Assembly: GCF_027924525.1 (NCBI RefSeq)
Contig: NZ_AP027040.1
Span: forward strand, 620,001 to 684,000
From: Aurantimicrobium sp. INA4
GTDB taxonomy: Bacteria > Actinomycetota > Actinomycetes > Actinomycetales > Microbacteriaceae
DNA: 64,000 bases
Reading direction: 5' to 3'
Part shown: piece after piece, positions 38,938-48,700 of the stretch
How positions within the stretch are numbered: the first letter of the stretch is position 1
How the letters are laid out: each line of letters begins with the position of its first letter
Position numbers and translations under genes: made by a program
The notes under the pieces: model-generated
Databases searched by the model: none
What the model was told of the DNA's origin: nothing
What the model saw: the letters and a program-made list of their open reading frames with translations, nothing else

Positions 38938-39808
38938 TGGTGATCCTTTACCCGAAGGGTTCAAAAACGCTGACCGTCCACCCATAGAAGACTGGAATGC
39001 TGAAGCTGCACCCCAAGGGGTGAGAATTCAGAAGGTCATGGCGGCAGCAGGGGTAGCCTCACGCAGGGTTGCCGAGAACATGATTGCCCAAGGCCGTGTA
39101 GCCGTCAACGGCAAACTCGTGACCGAACCCGGTTTACGTGTTGACCCCGAAGTGGATGAAGTGACCGTGGACGGTATTCCCGTCCAAGTAGACACCTCCA
39201 AGCGTTACCTCATCTTGAACAAGCCCGTCGGTGTCGTCAGCTCCATGGCAGACGACCGTGGAAGACCAGACCTCTCAGATTTCACCAAGCACTACGAAGA
39301 ACGCCTGTTCTATGTCGGGCGCTTAGATCAAGACACCAGCGGTCTACTCATTCTCACCAATGACGGAGATCTAGCCCACGTGCTGGCTCATCCCTCCTTC
39401 GGAGTGCAAAAGACCTACATTGCCAAGGTAAGAGGGAAAGTCACACCACAAACACTCTCCAAGCTCACTACAGGTTTTGAACTCAGCGATGGATTCATCC
39501 AAGCCGATAAGGCACGATTACTCTCTGTTTCGCATAACGGAGACACCTCACTCGTTGAAATCACCCTGCACTCGGGGCGAAATCGAATTGTTCGCCGCAT
39601 GCTCAAAGAAGTAGGCCACCCCGTACTGGAGTTGGTGCGACGTGCTTTTGGTCCCCTGCACCTTGGCACGCTACCGGTAGGGCAGATGAGAGACCTCACT
39701 AAAGTTGAACTAGGGGCAGTGCTTGCGCTTTCGCGCTCCAACACGGAAGAACTACCCGAATACACCGAAATCGACAATGACGATATGAGCGAAGGAGAAG
39801 ACAACTAA
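38921..39808 (+). CDS. rluB: 23S rRNA pseudouridine synthase, RluB/RsuA family
   Basis: The protein has 295 aa from the ATG at 38921 (SD AGGAAGG), 17 bases inside scpB. An N-terminal S4 domain (VRIQKVMAAAGVASRRVAE) precedes the RsuA/RluB catalytic domain with aspartate in VGRLDQDTSGLL and YLILNKPVGVVSS. RluB-type enzymes modify U2605 of 23S rRNA. Homologue of Rv1711, always next to scpB in this phylum. The stop overlaps the tyrA ATG. Confidence 0.92.
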   Translation: MSTLRSGDPLPEGFKNADRPPIEDWNAEAAPQGVRIQKVMAAAGVASRRVAENMIAQGRVAVNGKLVTEPGLRVDPEVDEVTVDGIPVQVDTSKRYLILNKPVGVVSSMADDRGRPDLSDFTKHYEERLFYVGRLDQDTSGLLILTNDGDLAHVLAHPSFGVQKTYIAKVRGKVTPQTLSKLTTGFELSDGFIQADKARLLSVSHNGDTSLVEITLHSGRNRIVRRMLKEVGHPVLELVRRAFGPLHLGTLPVGQMRDLTKVELGAVLALSRSNTEELPEYTEIDNDDMSEGEDN

Positions 39809-40899
39809 TGTCAGATACCAACGCCGTGCGCCTGAATGCGCAAGTCCGTATCGTCGGAACTGGCCTTCTTGGAGCCAGTATCGGTCTTGCATTGCGCTCG
39901 CAAGGGATTGATGTCGCGCTCGCCGATGCCTCACCGAGTTCAGTGCATCTCGCCACAGACCTAGGTGCTGGACGTCCGGCTCACGCAGATGACCAGCCCA
40001 AAATCATTGTGGTGTGTGTTCCCCCCGATGTCACCGCAGATGTCATTGAGGCAGAACTTAAGGCATTCCCTAACGCAGTAGTCACCGATGTGGCTAGTGT
40101 GAAGCTGGCACCACTGCACCAGCTTCAGGCCAGGGGAGTGGACATCACCCACTACGTGGGTGGGCACCCACTTGCCGGCCGAGAACGTGGCGGAGCCATT
40201 TCTGCACGTGGAGATCTCTTCTTGGGTCGTCCCTGGGTTGTCTGCCGCGATGAGGAAACTCCCGCCTGGGCTCTTGCGCTTGTTGAAGACTTAGTTCTCG
40301 ACTTAGGTGCTGTGCCCATCGAAATGACTCCAGAGGCTCATGACGAGGCAGTGGGCTTGGTTTCTCATGTTCCTCAGATTGTCTCCAGCCTGATGGCGAA
40401 GCAACTTGAGGGTGCTTCAGATGAAGCAGTTCGGTTAGCTGGCCAGGGTGTGCGTGATGTGACACGCATCGCTGCCAGCTCACCTGAGCTGTGGATTCAA
40501 ATTTTGGGAGCAAATAAGGACTCCATCGTAGGAGTGCTCGAAAACTTGCAAAAAGACCTTCAAAGCGTCACTGAGGCTCTGAGAGATGTCGATGCACCCG
40601 GAGCGCGCAAGGTCATTGCCGAAGAAATGGCAGCCGGCAATGCCGGAGTCGCAAGGCTTCCCGGCAAGCACGGACAAAACCGTCGCTATGCCCAGATTGT
40701 TGTTCTCATTGATGACCGTCCAGGTCAACTTGCACAGTTGCTCACAGAACTCGGAGAGCTCAACATCAACTTGGAAGATCTCCGTCTTGAACATGCCGAA
40801 GGTGCGCAGATGGGTATGGTCGAATTTTCTGTCGTTCCCGAGGTGAGGGAAACTCTCATTGCAGAATTGACCAAACGTGACTGGAGAGTGGCCTATTGA
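39808..40899 (+). CDS. tyrA: Prephenate dehydrogenase
   Basis: The protein has 363 aa. Oxidises prephenate to 4-hydroxyphenylpyruvate in tyrosine synthesis. The NAD-binding fold begins [16 protein letters not shown], the catalytic histidine is in GGHPLAGRE, and a C-terminal ACT domain (about 288-360, [15 protein letters not shown]) probably gives feedback control by tyrosine. It is inserted between rluB and cmk, a position not used in M. tuberculosis but common in other actinobacteria. ATG overlaps the rluB stop. Confidence 0.94.
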   Translation: MSDTNAVRLNAQVRIVGTGLLGASIGLALRSQGIDVALADASPSSVHLATDLGAGRPAHADDQPKIIVVCVPPDVTADVIEAELKAFPNAVVTDVASVKLAPLHQLQARGVDITHYVGGHPLAGRERGGAISARGDLFLGRPWVVCRDEETPAWALALVEDLVLDLGAVPIEMTPEAHDEAVGLVSHVPQIVSSLMAKQLEGASDEAVRLAGQGVRDVTRIAASSPELWIQILGANKDSIVGVLENLQKDLQSVTEALRDVDAPGARKVIAEEMAAGNAGVARLPGKHGQNRRYAQIVVLIDDRPGQLAQLLTELGELNINLEDLRLEHAEGAQMGMVEFSVVPEVRETLIAELTKRDWRVAY

Positions 40900-41564
40900 G
40901 CGCACCTATCGTTGTTGCCATAGATGGGCCCGCCGGTAGTGGTAAATCATCAGTTTCGAAAGCAGCGGCGCGCACACTGGGCTACGCCTACCTTGACACA
41001 GGCGCTGCTTATCGTGCTGTGGCATGGCATGTCCTCAATGAAACCGTCGATCCAGCGGATGAAGCTGCAGTGATTGAATCGTTGAACGACTTCGGTTACG
41101 TCATCAGTACAAACCCCGATGAATACTTCGTTCGTGTCAATGAAGAAGACATAACAGATGCTATTCGGGAGCCCCGCATCACAGATGTGGTGAGCAAAGT
41201 GGCCAAGATTCCTGTAGTACGCCAATACTTGGGAGACCTCTTCCGCCACATCATGGCCACCACAGACAAGCCCGGAATTATTGCCGAAGGTCGCGACATC
41301 ACCACAGTTGTTGCCCCGGATGCACCGGTACGAATCCTGCTGACAGCCAGCGAAGAAGCTAGAATGGCAAGGCGCTCTGCGGAACTTCCGCAGCAATCGC
41401 AAGATCAAACGGCGTCTGCACTGCGTGCCAGAGATGCAGCCGACTCGCGAGTATCTGACTTCATGACCGCCGCTGATGGCGTTGTGACCGTTGATTCAAC
41501 CGACTTCTCCTATGAGCAGACGATTGATGCGGTCGTTGAAGTTATTCGCTCGCGCACGGCATAG
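40896..41564 (+). CDS. cmk: Cytidylate kinase
   Basis: The protein has 222 aa. Phosphorylates CMP and dCMP. P-loop GPAGSGKSS at residues 10-18; [10 protein letters not shown] and [13 protein letters not shown] are the usual substrate motifs. TTG start overlaps the tyrA stop (TTGA). Followed by der, as in nearly all actinobacteria. Confidence 0.96.
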   Translation: MSAPIVVAIDGPAGSGKSSVSKAAARTLGYAYLDTGAAYRAVAWHVLNETVDPADEAAVIESLNDFGYVISTNPDEYFVRVNEEDITDAIREPRITDVVSKVAKIPVVRQYLGDLFRHIMATTDKPGIIAEGRDITTVVAPDAPVRILLTASEEARMARRSAELPQQSQDQTASALRARDAADSRVSDFMTAADGVVTVDSTDFSYEQTIDAVVEVIRSRTA

Positions 41565-41585
41565 GCGCAGGCGAAGGAGAAAATT

Positions 41586-43115
41586 ATGGCTGAGAACCTC
41601 ACCCCCGGTGACGAGGATGTGTTCGACGAAGAAAACGAACTCGAGCAGCTTTCTGAGCGCCTAGAAGATCTCGACGAAGAACTTGCCATTGCCCGCGCAG
41701 CTTCGCTGCGCGCTGGCTTGGATGACTACGACCTCGACGAGGAAGACTTTGAGCTGCTTGATGCAGCCACTGAAGATCCAGACCAGATCACATACCTGCC
41801 AGCACTTCCCGTGTTGGCAGTGGTGGGACGTCCCAATGTGGGAAAGTCTGCCTTAGTCAACAGAATCATTGGTCGCCGTGAAGCAGTCGTGGAAGACACC
41901 CCAGGTGTGACTCGTGACCGTGTCTCCTACAAAGCCGAATGGATGGAACGCCAGTTCACTCTGGTGGATACCGGCGGCTGGGAACCAGATGCCAAGGGAA
42001 TCAACGCGTCTGTAGCCGCACAGGCTGAAGTCGCCATTGACCTCTCCGATGCTGTTTTGTTTGTTGTTGACGGCAACGTCGGAGCAACAGCCACAGATGA
42101 GCACGTTGTGAAGCTTCTCCGTAAGACCAAGAAGCCTGTCTACTTGTTGGCAAACAAGGTAGATGATGCTCGTCAAGAACCCAACATTGCTAACCTGTGG
42201 TCTCTTGGTCTGGGGGAGCCACACCCTGTTTCTGCACTCCACGGACGTGGTGTTGCTGACCTTCTCGATCTGGTCATCCCTCAGCTTCCCGAAGTTTCTG
42301 CGGTAGCTAAGCAAGAAGTTGGTGGCCCTCGCCGTGTGGCCATTCTTGGTCGCCCTAACGTGGGCAAGTCCTCACTGCTCAACAAGGCTGCCGGTGAAGA
42401 ACGTGTGGTTGTTAATGACCTCGCGGGAACTACACGTGATCCTGTGGATGAGCAGGTAGAGATTGCGGGCAAGGTGTGGCGTTTTGTCGACACTGCCGGT
42501 ATTCGCCGCCGTGTTCACCTTCAGCAGGGTGCCGACTTCTATGCAACGTTGCGCACTAGCGCTGCATTGGAAAAAGCTGAAGTTGCTGTTGTCATGATTG
42601 ACGTTACTGAGCCGATCTCTGAGCAAGATGTTCGCATCATTGACTTGGTGCTTGAGTCAGGTAGGGCACTTGTTCTCGCATTCAACAAGTGGGACATGCT
42701 CGATGATGATCGTCGCCGTTACCTTGAGCGTGAAATTGAACAGGATTTGGCACACGTGGCCTGGGCGCCACGTGTCAACATTTCTGCTCGTACCGGTCGT
42801 CACATGGAGAAGCTGGTTCCAGCTCTCGAGCGTGCGCTTGAGTCATGGGATACCCGTATTCCTACCGGAAAGTTCAACGCCTTCTTAGCAGAGCTCACCG
42901 CAGCACATCCCCACCCACTTCGTGGTGGAAAGCAGCCACGTATTCTTTTCGGAACGCAGTCTTCGACTCGTCCGCCAACCTTCGTGCTCTTCACCACCGG
43001 CTTTTTGGACCCCGGCTATCGTCGTTACATCCAACGTCGCCTGCGTGAAATTTATGGTTTTGAAGGTTCTCCCATCAACATCAACATGCGTGTGCGCGAG
43101 AAGCGGAAGCGATAG
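41586..43115 (+). CDS. der: Ribosome-associated GTPase Der (EngA)
   Basis: The protein has 509 aa; SD AAGGAG. 50S assembly GTPase with two G domains: the first P-loop [11 protein letters not shown] near residue 82, with DTGGW and NKVDD; the second [12 protein letters not shown] near residue 257, with DTAG and NKWD. A C-terminal KH-like domain follows. The first 65 residues are an acidic extension ([17 protein letters not shown]), common in actinobacterial Der. Confidence 0.96.
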   Translation: MAENLTPGDEDVFDEENELEQLSERLEDLDEELAIARAASLRAGLDDYDLDEEDFELLDAATEDPDQITYLPALPVLAVVGRPNVGKSALVNRIIGRREAVVEDTPGVTRDRVSYKAEWMERQFTLVDTGGWEPDAKGINASVAAQAEVAIDLSDAVLFVVDGNVGATATDEHVVKLLRKTKKPVYLLANKVDDARQEPNIANLWSLGLGEPHPVSALHGRGVADLLDLVIPQLPEVSAVAKQEVGGPRRVAILGRPNVGKSSLLNKAAGEERVVVNDLAGTTRDPVDEQVEIAGKVWRFVDTAGIRRRVHLQQGADFYATLRTSAALEKAEVAVVMIDVTEPISEQDVRIIDLVLESGRALVLAFNKWDMLDDDRRRYLEREIEQDLAHVAWAPRVNISARTGRHMEKLVPALERALESWDTRIPTGKFNAFLAELTAAHPHPLRGGKQPRILFGTQSSTRPPTFVLFTTGFLDPGYRRYIQRRLREIYGFEGSPININMRVREKRKR

Positions 43116-43118
43116 CCT
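43113..43118 (+). promoter_or_regulatory. Candidate leaderless -10 (TAGCCT)
   Basis: TAGCCT overlaps the der stop codon and ends 6 bases before the Nudix ATG at 43125; no Shine-Dalgarno sequence. Confidence 0.4.
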
Positions 43119-43124
43119 TCACAC

Positions 43125-43625
43125 ATGGGCAAAATCCCGCCACACCTCCCACCGCCGCATTTACGTGACCCCGGTGATGCGTGGGCGGTGGGACCAGACG
43201 GCACCAAGTATTGGGGTGCATTTGGAGCAGCAGGCCTACTGGTATTCCATCCGGAAGCAGGAGTCCTGCTACAACACCGGGCAGAGTGGTCTCACCACGG
43301 CGGAACGTGGGGAATCCCTGGTGGTGCAATCCGACAGGGTGAAGAAGCCGTTGCAGGAGCTTTGCGCGAAGCAGATGAAGAAGCCGGAGTCCCTGCGGAC
43401 AAAGTTATCGTCATGTTCTCCCACGTCAAAGATCTCGGTTTCTGGAGCTATACCACTGTTGTGGTCCAGGCCTCAGAAGTTTTTGAACCGGTAATGGGGG
43501 ATTCCGAAAGTGAAGCTCTTGCGTGGGTGGGGTTCGACCTCGTCGACTCCTTTGATCTTCACCCAGGATTTGCCGCTTCGTGGCCTACGCTTCGCGAACG
43601 CATTGACGCTCATCTAGGAAGCTAA
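43125..43625 (+). CDS. Nudix hydrolase
   Basis: The protein has 166 aa. A textbook Nudix box is present: GGAIRQGEEAVAGALREADE then EAGV, fitting GX5EX7REUXEEXGU exactly. The N-terminal 25 residues are proline-rich. The substrate is not evident; MutT-like housecleaning of oxidised nucleotides or a dinucleotide polyphosphate are options. It starts 9 bases after der and is followed 9 bases later by a channel gene. Confidence 0.88.
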   Translation: MGKIPPHLPPPHLRDPGDAWAVGPDGTKYWGAFGAAGLLVFHPEAGVLLQHRAEWSHHGGTWGIPGGAIRQGEEAVAGALREADEEAGVPADKVIVMFSHVKDLGFWSYTTVVVQASEVFEPVMGDSESEALAWVGFDLVDSFDLHPGFAASWPTLRERIDAHLGS

Positions 43626-43628
43626 AGT
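43623..43628 (+). promoter_or_regulatory. Candidate leaderless -10 (TAAAGT)
   Basis: TAAAGT overlaps the preceding stop codon and ends 6 bases before the ATG at 43635; a TTGACG lies 14 bases upstream of it, a short spacer. Confidence 0.4.
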
Positions 43629-43634
43629 ACCTGT

Positions 43635-44240
43635 ATGGCTAGTTCTCGCGGTTTTGATCGACTCGTCAACTTTTCTGACGCTGTTGTGGCAATCGCCATC
43701 ACTATTTTGGTGTTACCCCTGGTGGACGAGGCCAGCACTATTGGGCACGGTAATGTGAATCACTTCCTGGCCGGAATTGGTGCACAGGTTTACGTCTTTG
43801 TCTTGAGCTTTGCAGTCATTGCCTACTATTGGTTCCTGCACCACACCTTCTTCGAACAGCTCCAGCAGGTTGACAGACGCATCATGCTCTTGAATACCTT
43901 GTGGTTATTTGGAATTGTTTTCATTCCATTCCCCACTGCACTCATTGTTGATTCCAATGGACCTGCTGGCTGGGCAACAACCATCTATATGGGAACCATG
44001 CTGTTCTTGGCGATTGTTCAGTTGGCCATGAAGGTTTACGTTCAGAATCACAAAGATCTCTTGACGCCGGGAACGGTATATATCCGCGGTTACATCGGCT
44101 CTCAAATCATTGTTGTGCTGTTGGCTGTAGCAATTGTTATTGCCACTGTATTCGCCAACATTGGGCTTTGGGCATTGATGCTTTTATGGACAACCCCACT
44201 GTGGGTCAAGCCTGTTCAGAAGTTACAACGTTCTCAATAG
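43635..44240 (+). CDS. TMEM175-like (DUF1211) potassium channel family protein
   Basis: The protein has 201 aa and about six membrane segments. The first helix carries RLVNFSDAVVAIAITILVL, the RxxxFSDAVxAIxxT signature that lines the pore of bacterial and lysosomal TMEM175 channels. Bacterial members are tetrameric K+ leak channels with low selectivity. Located in the cytoplasmic membrane. No regulator is attached. Confidence 0.87.
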   Translation: MASSRGFDRLVNFSDAVVAIAITILVLPLVDEASTIGHGNVNHFLAGIGAQVYVFVLSFAVIAYYWFLHHTFFEQLQQVDRRIMLLNTLWLFGIVFIPFPTALIVDSNGPAGWATTIYMGTMLFLAIVQLAMKVYVQNHKDLLTPGTVYIRGYIGSQIIVVLLAVAIVIATVFANIGLWALMLLWTTPLWVKPVQKLQRSQ

Positions 44241-44310
44241 ACCTTGCACATGCACGTCTGCAGAACCGGTAGGATAAACAAGTTGTCTTGTCGTGAAAAC
44301 GTCGAGATCA

Positions 44311-44387
<77 letters not shown>

Positions 44388-44390
44388 TAA

Positions 44391-44419
44391 AAAACGACCG
44401 GCAATTGTCGGTCGTTTTT
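44391..44419 (+). terminator. Terminator after tRNA-Pro
   Basis: 10-bp stem AAAACGACCG / CGGTCGTTTT with 8-base loop and a run of five T, 3 bases after the tRNA CCA. Confidence 0.93.
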
Positions 44420-44509
44420 CATTAATCCAACTGGCCAGACCATCAAGCGCCTCCTTTCTGATACAAACTCGGTGTTCATATGGGCCTCTGGCTCATAAAA
44501 ATCGAGGGC

Positions 44510-44515
44510 TAGAGT
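44510..44515 (+). promoter_or_regulatory. Candidate leaderless -10 (TAGAGT) for the UbiA/CrtI pair
   Basis: TAGAGT ends 6 bases before the GTG at 44522. A GGAGG immediately before the start is too close for normal Shine-Dalgarno use. Confidence 0.4.
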
Positions 44516-44521
44516 GGAGGG

Positions 44522-45367
44522 GTGCTCTCACGCCTTCTGACTATCTCCCGCCCCGTGTTGTGGGTCAACACCATTGGGACCACAGTCATGGCCATGTGGC
44601 TCACGGGCCAGCTGTGGACGTGGGACATTATTTGGCTTCTGCTGTGGGTCACGCTTCCGTTTAATCTCTTGATTTACGGCATCAACGACATTTTTGATCA
44701 AGAGACTGACAACATCAATATCCGCAAAGGTGGATATGGCGGCGCAAAGATTTACCCGAAGGAAGTTCCCTGGATTTTCTGGGGAGTAATTCTTACCAAC
44801 GTTCCCTTTTTGGTTTTCTTTGGTCTCAGCTATTCGTGGCAAACAAACGCCTGGATTTGGGCATACACACTTTTCTTCTACTTCTATTCTTCGCCACCTC
44901 TTCGCTTCAAAGGCAGGCCATTCTTAGATTCGCTCAGCAATGCTGACTATGCCTTCCCTCTCGCCTTTGTCCCGTTAGCTTTGGGTTTTGAGCCCATCTG
45001 GATGGCAGTGTGGGGTTTGATGGCCTGGTCTCTTGCCAAGCACACCTATGACGCCATCCAAGACATCGAAGAAGACAAGTATGTGGGAATCAAAACCACT
45101 GCTGTATTACTGGGTACCAAAGGCTCACTCTGGTGGGTCTCTATCTGGTGGGCAGTTTCATCCGTGTTCTTTGCGGTCATTAATATTCCTTTAGCGCTAG
45201 CCAACGCCGGTTATGCAGCATGGTTAGTGTGGCTGATTACTCAAAATGATTCCCCTGAGAATGCCAAGCGGGTATACAAATACTCGGTTGCTTACCCTTA
45301 CATCGTGGGTGCTGTAGCGGGGGTTCAACTCGTTCTGGCTATTTTCTTTGGTTTATATCAACCGTGA
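44522..45367 (+). CDS. UbiA-family prenyltransferase, lycopene-elongase (CrtEb/LyeJ)-like
   Basis: The protein has 281 aa and eight or nine membrane helices. First aspartate motif YGINDIFDQETD, followed by NIRKGGYGGAKIYPKE; second aspartate motif YDAIQDIEEDKYVG. The RKGG..GA segment after the first motif and YSSPPLRFKGRPFLDSLSNA recall carotenoid-elongating members of the family (C. glutamicum CrtEb, haloarchaeal LyeJ) more than menA or ubiA. Its stop overlaps the start of a CrtI-type desaturase. Probable role: adding C5 units to lycopene in C45/C50 carotenoid synthesis. A different prenyl acceptor is possible, because no crtE, crtB or cyclase gene is nearby. Confidence 0.7.
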   Translation: MLSRLLTISRPVLWVNTIGTTVMAMWLTGQLWTWDIIWLLLWVTLPFNLLIYGINDIFDQETDNINIRKGGYGGAKIYPKEVPWIFWGVILTNVPFLVFFGLSYSWQTNAWIWAYTLFFYFYSSPPLRFKGRPFLDSLSNADYAFPLAFVPLALGFEPIWMAVWGLMAWSLAKHTYDAIQDIEEDKYVGIKTTAVLLGTKGSLWWVSIWWAVSSVFFAVINIPLALANAGYAAWLVWLITQNDSPENAKRVYKYSVAYPYIVGAVAGVQLVLAIFFGLYQP

Positions 45368-46785
45368 AATCAGCAGAGAAGAAAAAGATTGTTATCGTAG
45401 GCGCTGGCCTCGGTGGACTCAGTGCGGCAGCACTGCTTGCTAAAGCAGGCCACTACGTCACTGTTCTGGAGAGAAACTCATGGATTGGTGGAAAATCTCG
45501 GCGCATTGAGGTTGCCGGTCAACGCATCGACACCGGCCCTTCGCTCGTCACTTTCCCCGCAGTATTGGAAGAACTCTTTGCTCGTTATGACAGCATGGGT
45601 CCTGGAACACCCGCAGCAGAAATAGCCAACCTTGAGTTAGAGAGACTTCCTGAGGTGGGGACGTATTTCTTTCGTGATGAAGTGGTGAATCTTCCCGTCG
45701 AACGAGATCACCACTGGTATCCAGCATGGAAGAGGTTTGATGAGATTCATGGAGGGCTCAGTCCCGAAATGGTCAAACTTCTCGTTTCTGACCCGTTTGA
45801 TCCCAGCACGCTTCCAGCAGTGAATGCCCTGCTCAAAAACTATGGAAGACATATTTCAACAAGCTCGTATCTTTCCAGTTTGGATTGGATGCCAGAAGAA
45901 CTCAAAGAAGTTATTGCAATCCATACGTTGAATGCAGGAATTTCGCCGGAACGCACTTTGGCGCTGTATGCCACGATGCCGGCAGTCATGGCGCGGGAAG
46001 GTATTTTCGTTCCACGTGGGGGAGTCTATGAAATAGCTCTAGCGCTCTCGCGGATGGCCACAGCAGCTGGCGCCCAGATAATTACCGATGTGCCTGTCAC
46101 CTCTATTGCTCGAGGACGCGTCACCACAGAAAACGGTATCTATGACGCAGATGTCATCATCGGTGCCGCTGATGCCCAAGTTATCGACGCACTTCTTGGA
46201 AAAAAGATTCCACAAAATGAGAAAGTTTCCTGCTCAGGGATTGCTGTCTTTGCTGTGCTGGACGAGCCGCTGCCGGAGTCAACCGTCACTCATTCGGTGA
46301 TTATGCCCAGCAACCCAGCTCAACTCCATGAGGCATTGGATAGGCGAGAACTTCCAGAAGAAACCATGGCCTTTGTGAACTACTACAAGCCAGGTCATAT
46401 TTATCCCAACACCAAGGCAACTGCTGCACTGTTACTCACTGCCCCCTCAGATGGGAAAGAGTATGACCTCTCTAGTGAGTTTGTTCAACGAGAGCTCAGC
46501 CGTATTTCCCTAATGATGGGGCTTCCGCGCAACTTAGCCGAGTGCATTGAGGATTACACCGTTTTGCACCCCAAATATTTCTCTAGTTTTGGTGCTGACG
46601 GAGGAGCACTGTACGGGGCAACTAGGAAACTGTGGCAGGGCGGCCCCTTCCACCGGCCGGCATATTCGTCACTGACTCGACCTTGGTTGTGGAGAGTCGG
46701 AGCATCCGTTCACCCCGGGGGTGGAATACCTGCGGTCCTTGGTGGATCAATGAATTCTGTAGCCCGCTTGCTCAAGAAACTGTAA
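45364..46785 (+). CDS. CrtI/CrtD-type FAD-dependent carotenoid desaturase or isomerase
   Basis: The protein has 473 aa. N-terminal FAD-binding motif IVIVGAGLGGLSAAALLAKAGH and an Arg/Gly-rich FAD-phosphate contact GGKSRRIEV; the C-terminus carries SVHPGGGIPAVLGGS, the phytoene-desaturase hallmark. It is coupled to the prenyltransferase by a GTGA overlap. Sequence order resembles CrtD-like 3,4-desaturases that work after lycopene elongation, but substrate cannot be read from the sequence; phytoene desaturation is an alternative. Membrane-associated oxidoreductase. Confidence 0.8.
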   Translation: MKSAEKKKIVIVGAGLGGLSAAALLAKAGHYVTVLERNSWIGGKSRRIEVAGQRIDTGPSLVTFPAVLEELFARYDSMGPGTPAAEIANLELERLPEVGTYFFRDEVVNLPVERDHHWYPAWKRFDEIHGGLSPEMVKLLVSDPFDPSTLPAVNALLKNYGRHISTSSYLSSLDWMPEELKEVIAIHTLNAGISPERTLALYATMPAVMAREGIFVPRGGVYEIALALSRMATAAGAQIITDVPVTSIARGRVTTENGIYDADVIIGAADAQVIDALLGKKIPQNEKVSCSGIAVFAVLDEPLPESTVTHSVIMPSNPAQLHEALDRRELPEETMAFVNYYKPGHIYPNTKATAALLLTAPSDGKEYDLSSEFVQRELSRISLMMGLPRNLAECIEDYTVLHPKYFSSFGADGGALYGATRKLWQGGPFHRPAYSSLTRPWLWRVGASVHPGGGIPAVLGGSMNSVARLLKKL

Positions 46786-46851
46786 GTTTTGAGGCATTGA
46801 TTGCAGCAACACGTCAACAAGTGCTGATCTGAGTGTCCTTCACGCCGAAGC

Positions 46852-46857
46852 TAGACT
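46852..46857 (+). promoter_or_regulatory. Candidate leaderless -10 (TAGACT)
   Basis: TAGACT lies 7 bases before the GTG start at 46865; no Shine-Dalgarno sequence. Confidence 0.4.
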
Positions 46858-46864
46858 CTCCTTC

Positions 46865-48193
46865 GTGACTGAAACCAAGCGCCGCTTTGTCGATCTGACG
46901 CCGCTCAAAGTTTCGCCCGCATTCGCCAGGCTTTGGATTGGTGCTGGACTTTCGGGCATTGGTGCTCAAATGACCATCATGGCGGTGGGTCTCCAAATCT
47001 TCGACATCACCCAAAACACATTCATGGTGGGGCTTGTAGGGGGCATTGCTCTTATTCCGATGCTTTTTGCTGGTCCATGGGGTGGAATGCTGGCTGATAG
47101 CCAAGATCGAAGAACCGTCATTCTGGGAGCCATCACGGTTTCATTCATCTCGACGATCGGTCTCGTTGTTCTCTCTATTGCTGATGCGAATCTCGAGGCA
47201 AATGGCGACAGCGTTGCAGTGTGGCCGTTTTATGTCTTTACGACCATTAGCGCTATGGCATACATCATCTCGGGTGCTGCGCGCATGGCGGTCTATCCTC
47301 GAATCCTTAAGCTCGAGGACGTTCCCAAAGCTAATGCGCTCAGTGGTATTTCTATGGGCATTCAATACACGGTGGGACCAGCACTCGCAGGTGTCCTTGT
47401 TGCTACGTCTGGATTCACAGTGACATTCATGGTGGACATGATCTTGATGTTGGCTGGATTCTTTGGCGTCTTTACCTTGCCGAAGATTCCCCCACTGAAC
47501 GATGCAGTAGCTAAGGGATGGGATGGCATCAAGCAAGGTCTTGCTTTCTTGCGTTCTGCACCGAATATCCGCACAAGTTTCCTTTTCGACATTATTGCTA
47601 TGGGTTTAGGTAGGCCCTATGCAGTTCTCCCTGCTGTTGCTGCCACCGTGATTGGGGGAGGACCGACTACTGTGGGGATCCTCACGGCAGCAGCAGCCGT
47701 GGGAACTTTCTCTACAAGTTTGCTCAGTGGTCCTGTCGCACGAATTAACCGTTTTGGTCTAGCAATTGGTCGCGCCATCACCATTTATGGCGCATTCATC
47801 GCTTTATTTGGTGTGGTCGTACTGGCAGGAATGGTGGGCGCATTTGGCCCGGTGGGTAACACCTGGTCAGAGGTCAGTGTTGTTGGACTCGTGCTTGCTG
47901 CTCTGTGTTTTGTGGGTATGGGTGCTTCTGATGAGGTCTCTGCGATATTTCGATCCACCATTTTGATGACTGCAGCACCAGATGAAATGCGTGGCCGCCT
48001 TCAAGGAGTCTTTTATTCCGTTGTTGCCGGTGGGCCACGACTAGGTGACCTATTCACTGGAGTAATGGCGGTTTCTATAGCCCTTTGGGCTCCAGGAATA
48101 ATTGGTGGACTGGGAATCATTGTCCTGATTACAGTGTTGCTCAACACCAATAAGAGATTTAGGAATTATGACAACCGCACCCCTGAGCTCTAG
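46865..48193 (+). CDS. MFS transporter, EntS/MFS_3-like
   Basis: The protein has 442 aa with 12 predicted membrane segments. LTPLKVSPAFARLWIGAGLSG at the N-terminus and the loop GGMLADSQDRRTVILGA (motif A variant D-x-x-x-R-R) are typical of the enterobactin-exporter-like MFS_3 group. Such proteins export siderophores, drugs or other small molecules; substrate unknown here. The following DUF2200 gene overlaps its end by 26 bases. Confidence 0.85.
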   Translation: MTETKRRFVDLTPLKVSPAFARLWIGAGLSGIGAQMTIMAVGLQIFDITQNTFMVGLVGGIALIPMLFAGPWGGMLADSQDRRTVILGAITVSFISTIGLVVLSIADANLEANGDSVAVWPFYVFTTISAMAYIISGAARMAVYPRILKLEDVPKANALSGISMGIQYTVGPALAGVLVATSGFTVTFMVDMILMLAGFFGVFTLPKIPPLNDAVAKGWDGIKQGLAFLRSAPNIRTSFLFDIIAMGLGRPYAVLPAVAATVIGGGPTTVGILTAAAAVGTFSTSLLSGPVARINRFGLAIGRAITIYGAFIALFGVVVLAGMVGAFGPVGNTWSEVSVVGLVLAALCFVGMGASDEVSAIFRSTILMTAAPDEMRGRLQGVFYSVVAGGPRLGDLFTGVMAVSIALWAPGIIGGLGIIVLITVLLNTNKRFRNYDNRTPEL

Positions 48194-48554
48194 GCAAGAA
48201 GCAAACATGCAACGCATGTTTGCAATGCCCTTTGCGGATTTGTATCCGCTCTATGTCACGAAAGTTCTAAAAAAGAACAGAACTGAAACTGAGCTTCGTT
48301 CTGTTATTTCCTGGCTGACCGGTTATGACGACAATGGCATAGACAGGTGTATTTCATCGAGCCTGAGCTTGTCTGAATTCTTTGCCAATGCTCAGTTAAA
48401 TCCTGACGTTGCATTAATCACCGGAAGTGTCTGTGGAGTGAAAGTGCAAGAAGTTCAGGATCCTCTCATGCGCAGTATTCGTTACATGGACAAGCTTGTG
48501 GACGAGCTGGCTCAGGGGAAATCTCTCGCGAAGATAATGCGCACTCTCCGCTGA
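48168..48554 (+). CDS. DUF2200 protein
   Basis: 128 aa from the ATG at 48168 (TTTAGGAATT before it); a start at 48207 with AAGAAG would give 115 aa, nearer the usual family length, so the start is open. Core: MPFADLYPLYVTKV, WLTGYDD, FFANAQLNPDVALITGSVCG and DPLMRSIRYMDKLVDELAQGK, which match DUF2200 along its whole length. Soluble, helical, function unknown. Confidence 0.88.
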   Translation: MTTAPLSSRQEANMQRMFAMPFADLYPLYVTKVLKKNRTETELRSVISWLTGYDDNGIDRCISSSLSLSEFFANAQLNPDVALITGSVCGVKVQEVQDPLMRSIRYMDKLVDELAQGKSLAKIMRTLR

Positions 48555-48700
48555 TAGAGCGTGATCCATCACACTGTTGGTTCTTTATAGCAATTTAGCC
48601 GTTGCTCCCTGTTGCTTCGTAGTTTTGTGGAATACAGTTAGTTATCTGCGTTTAGACGCTTAGTCCAGACCATGTGGCGCAGAAAACAAAGGAGAATCCC

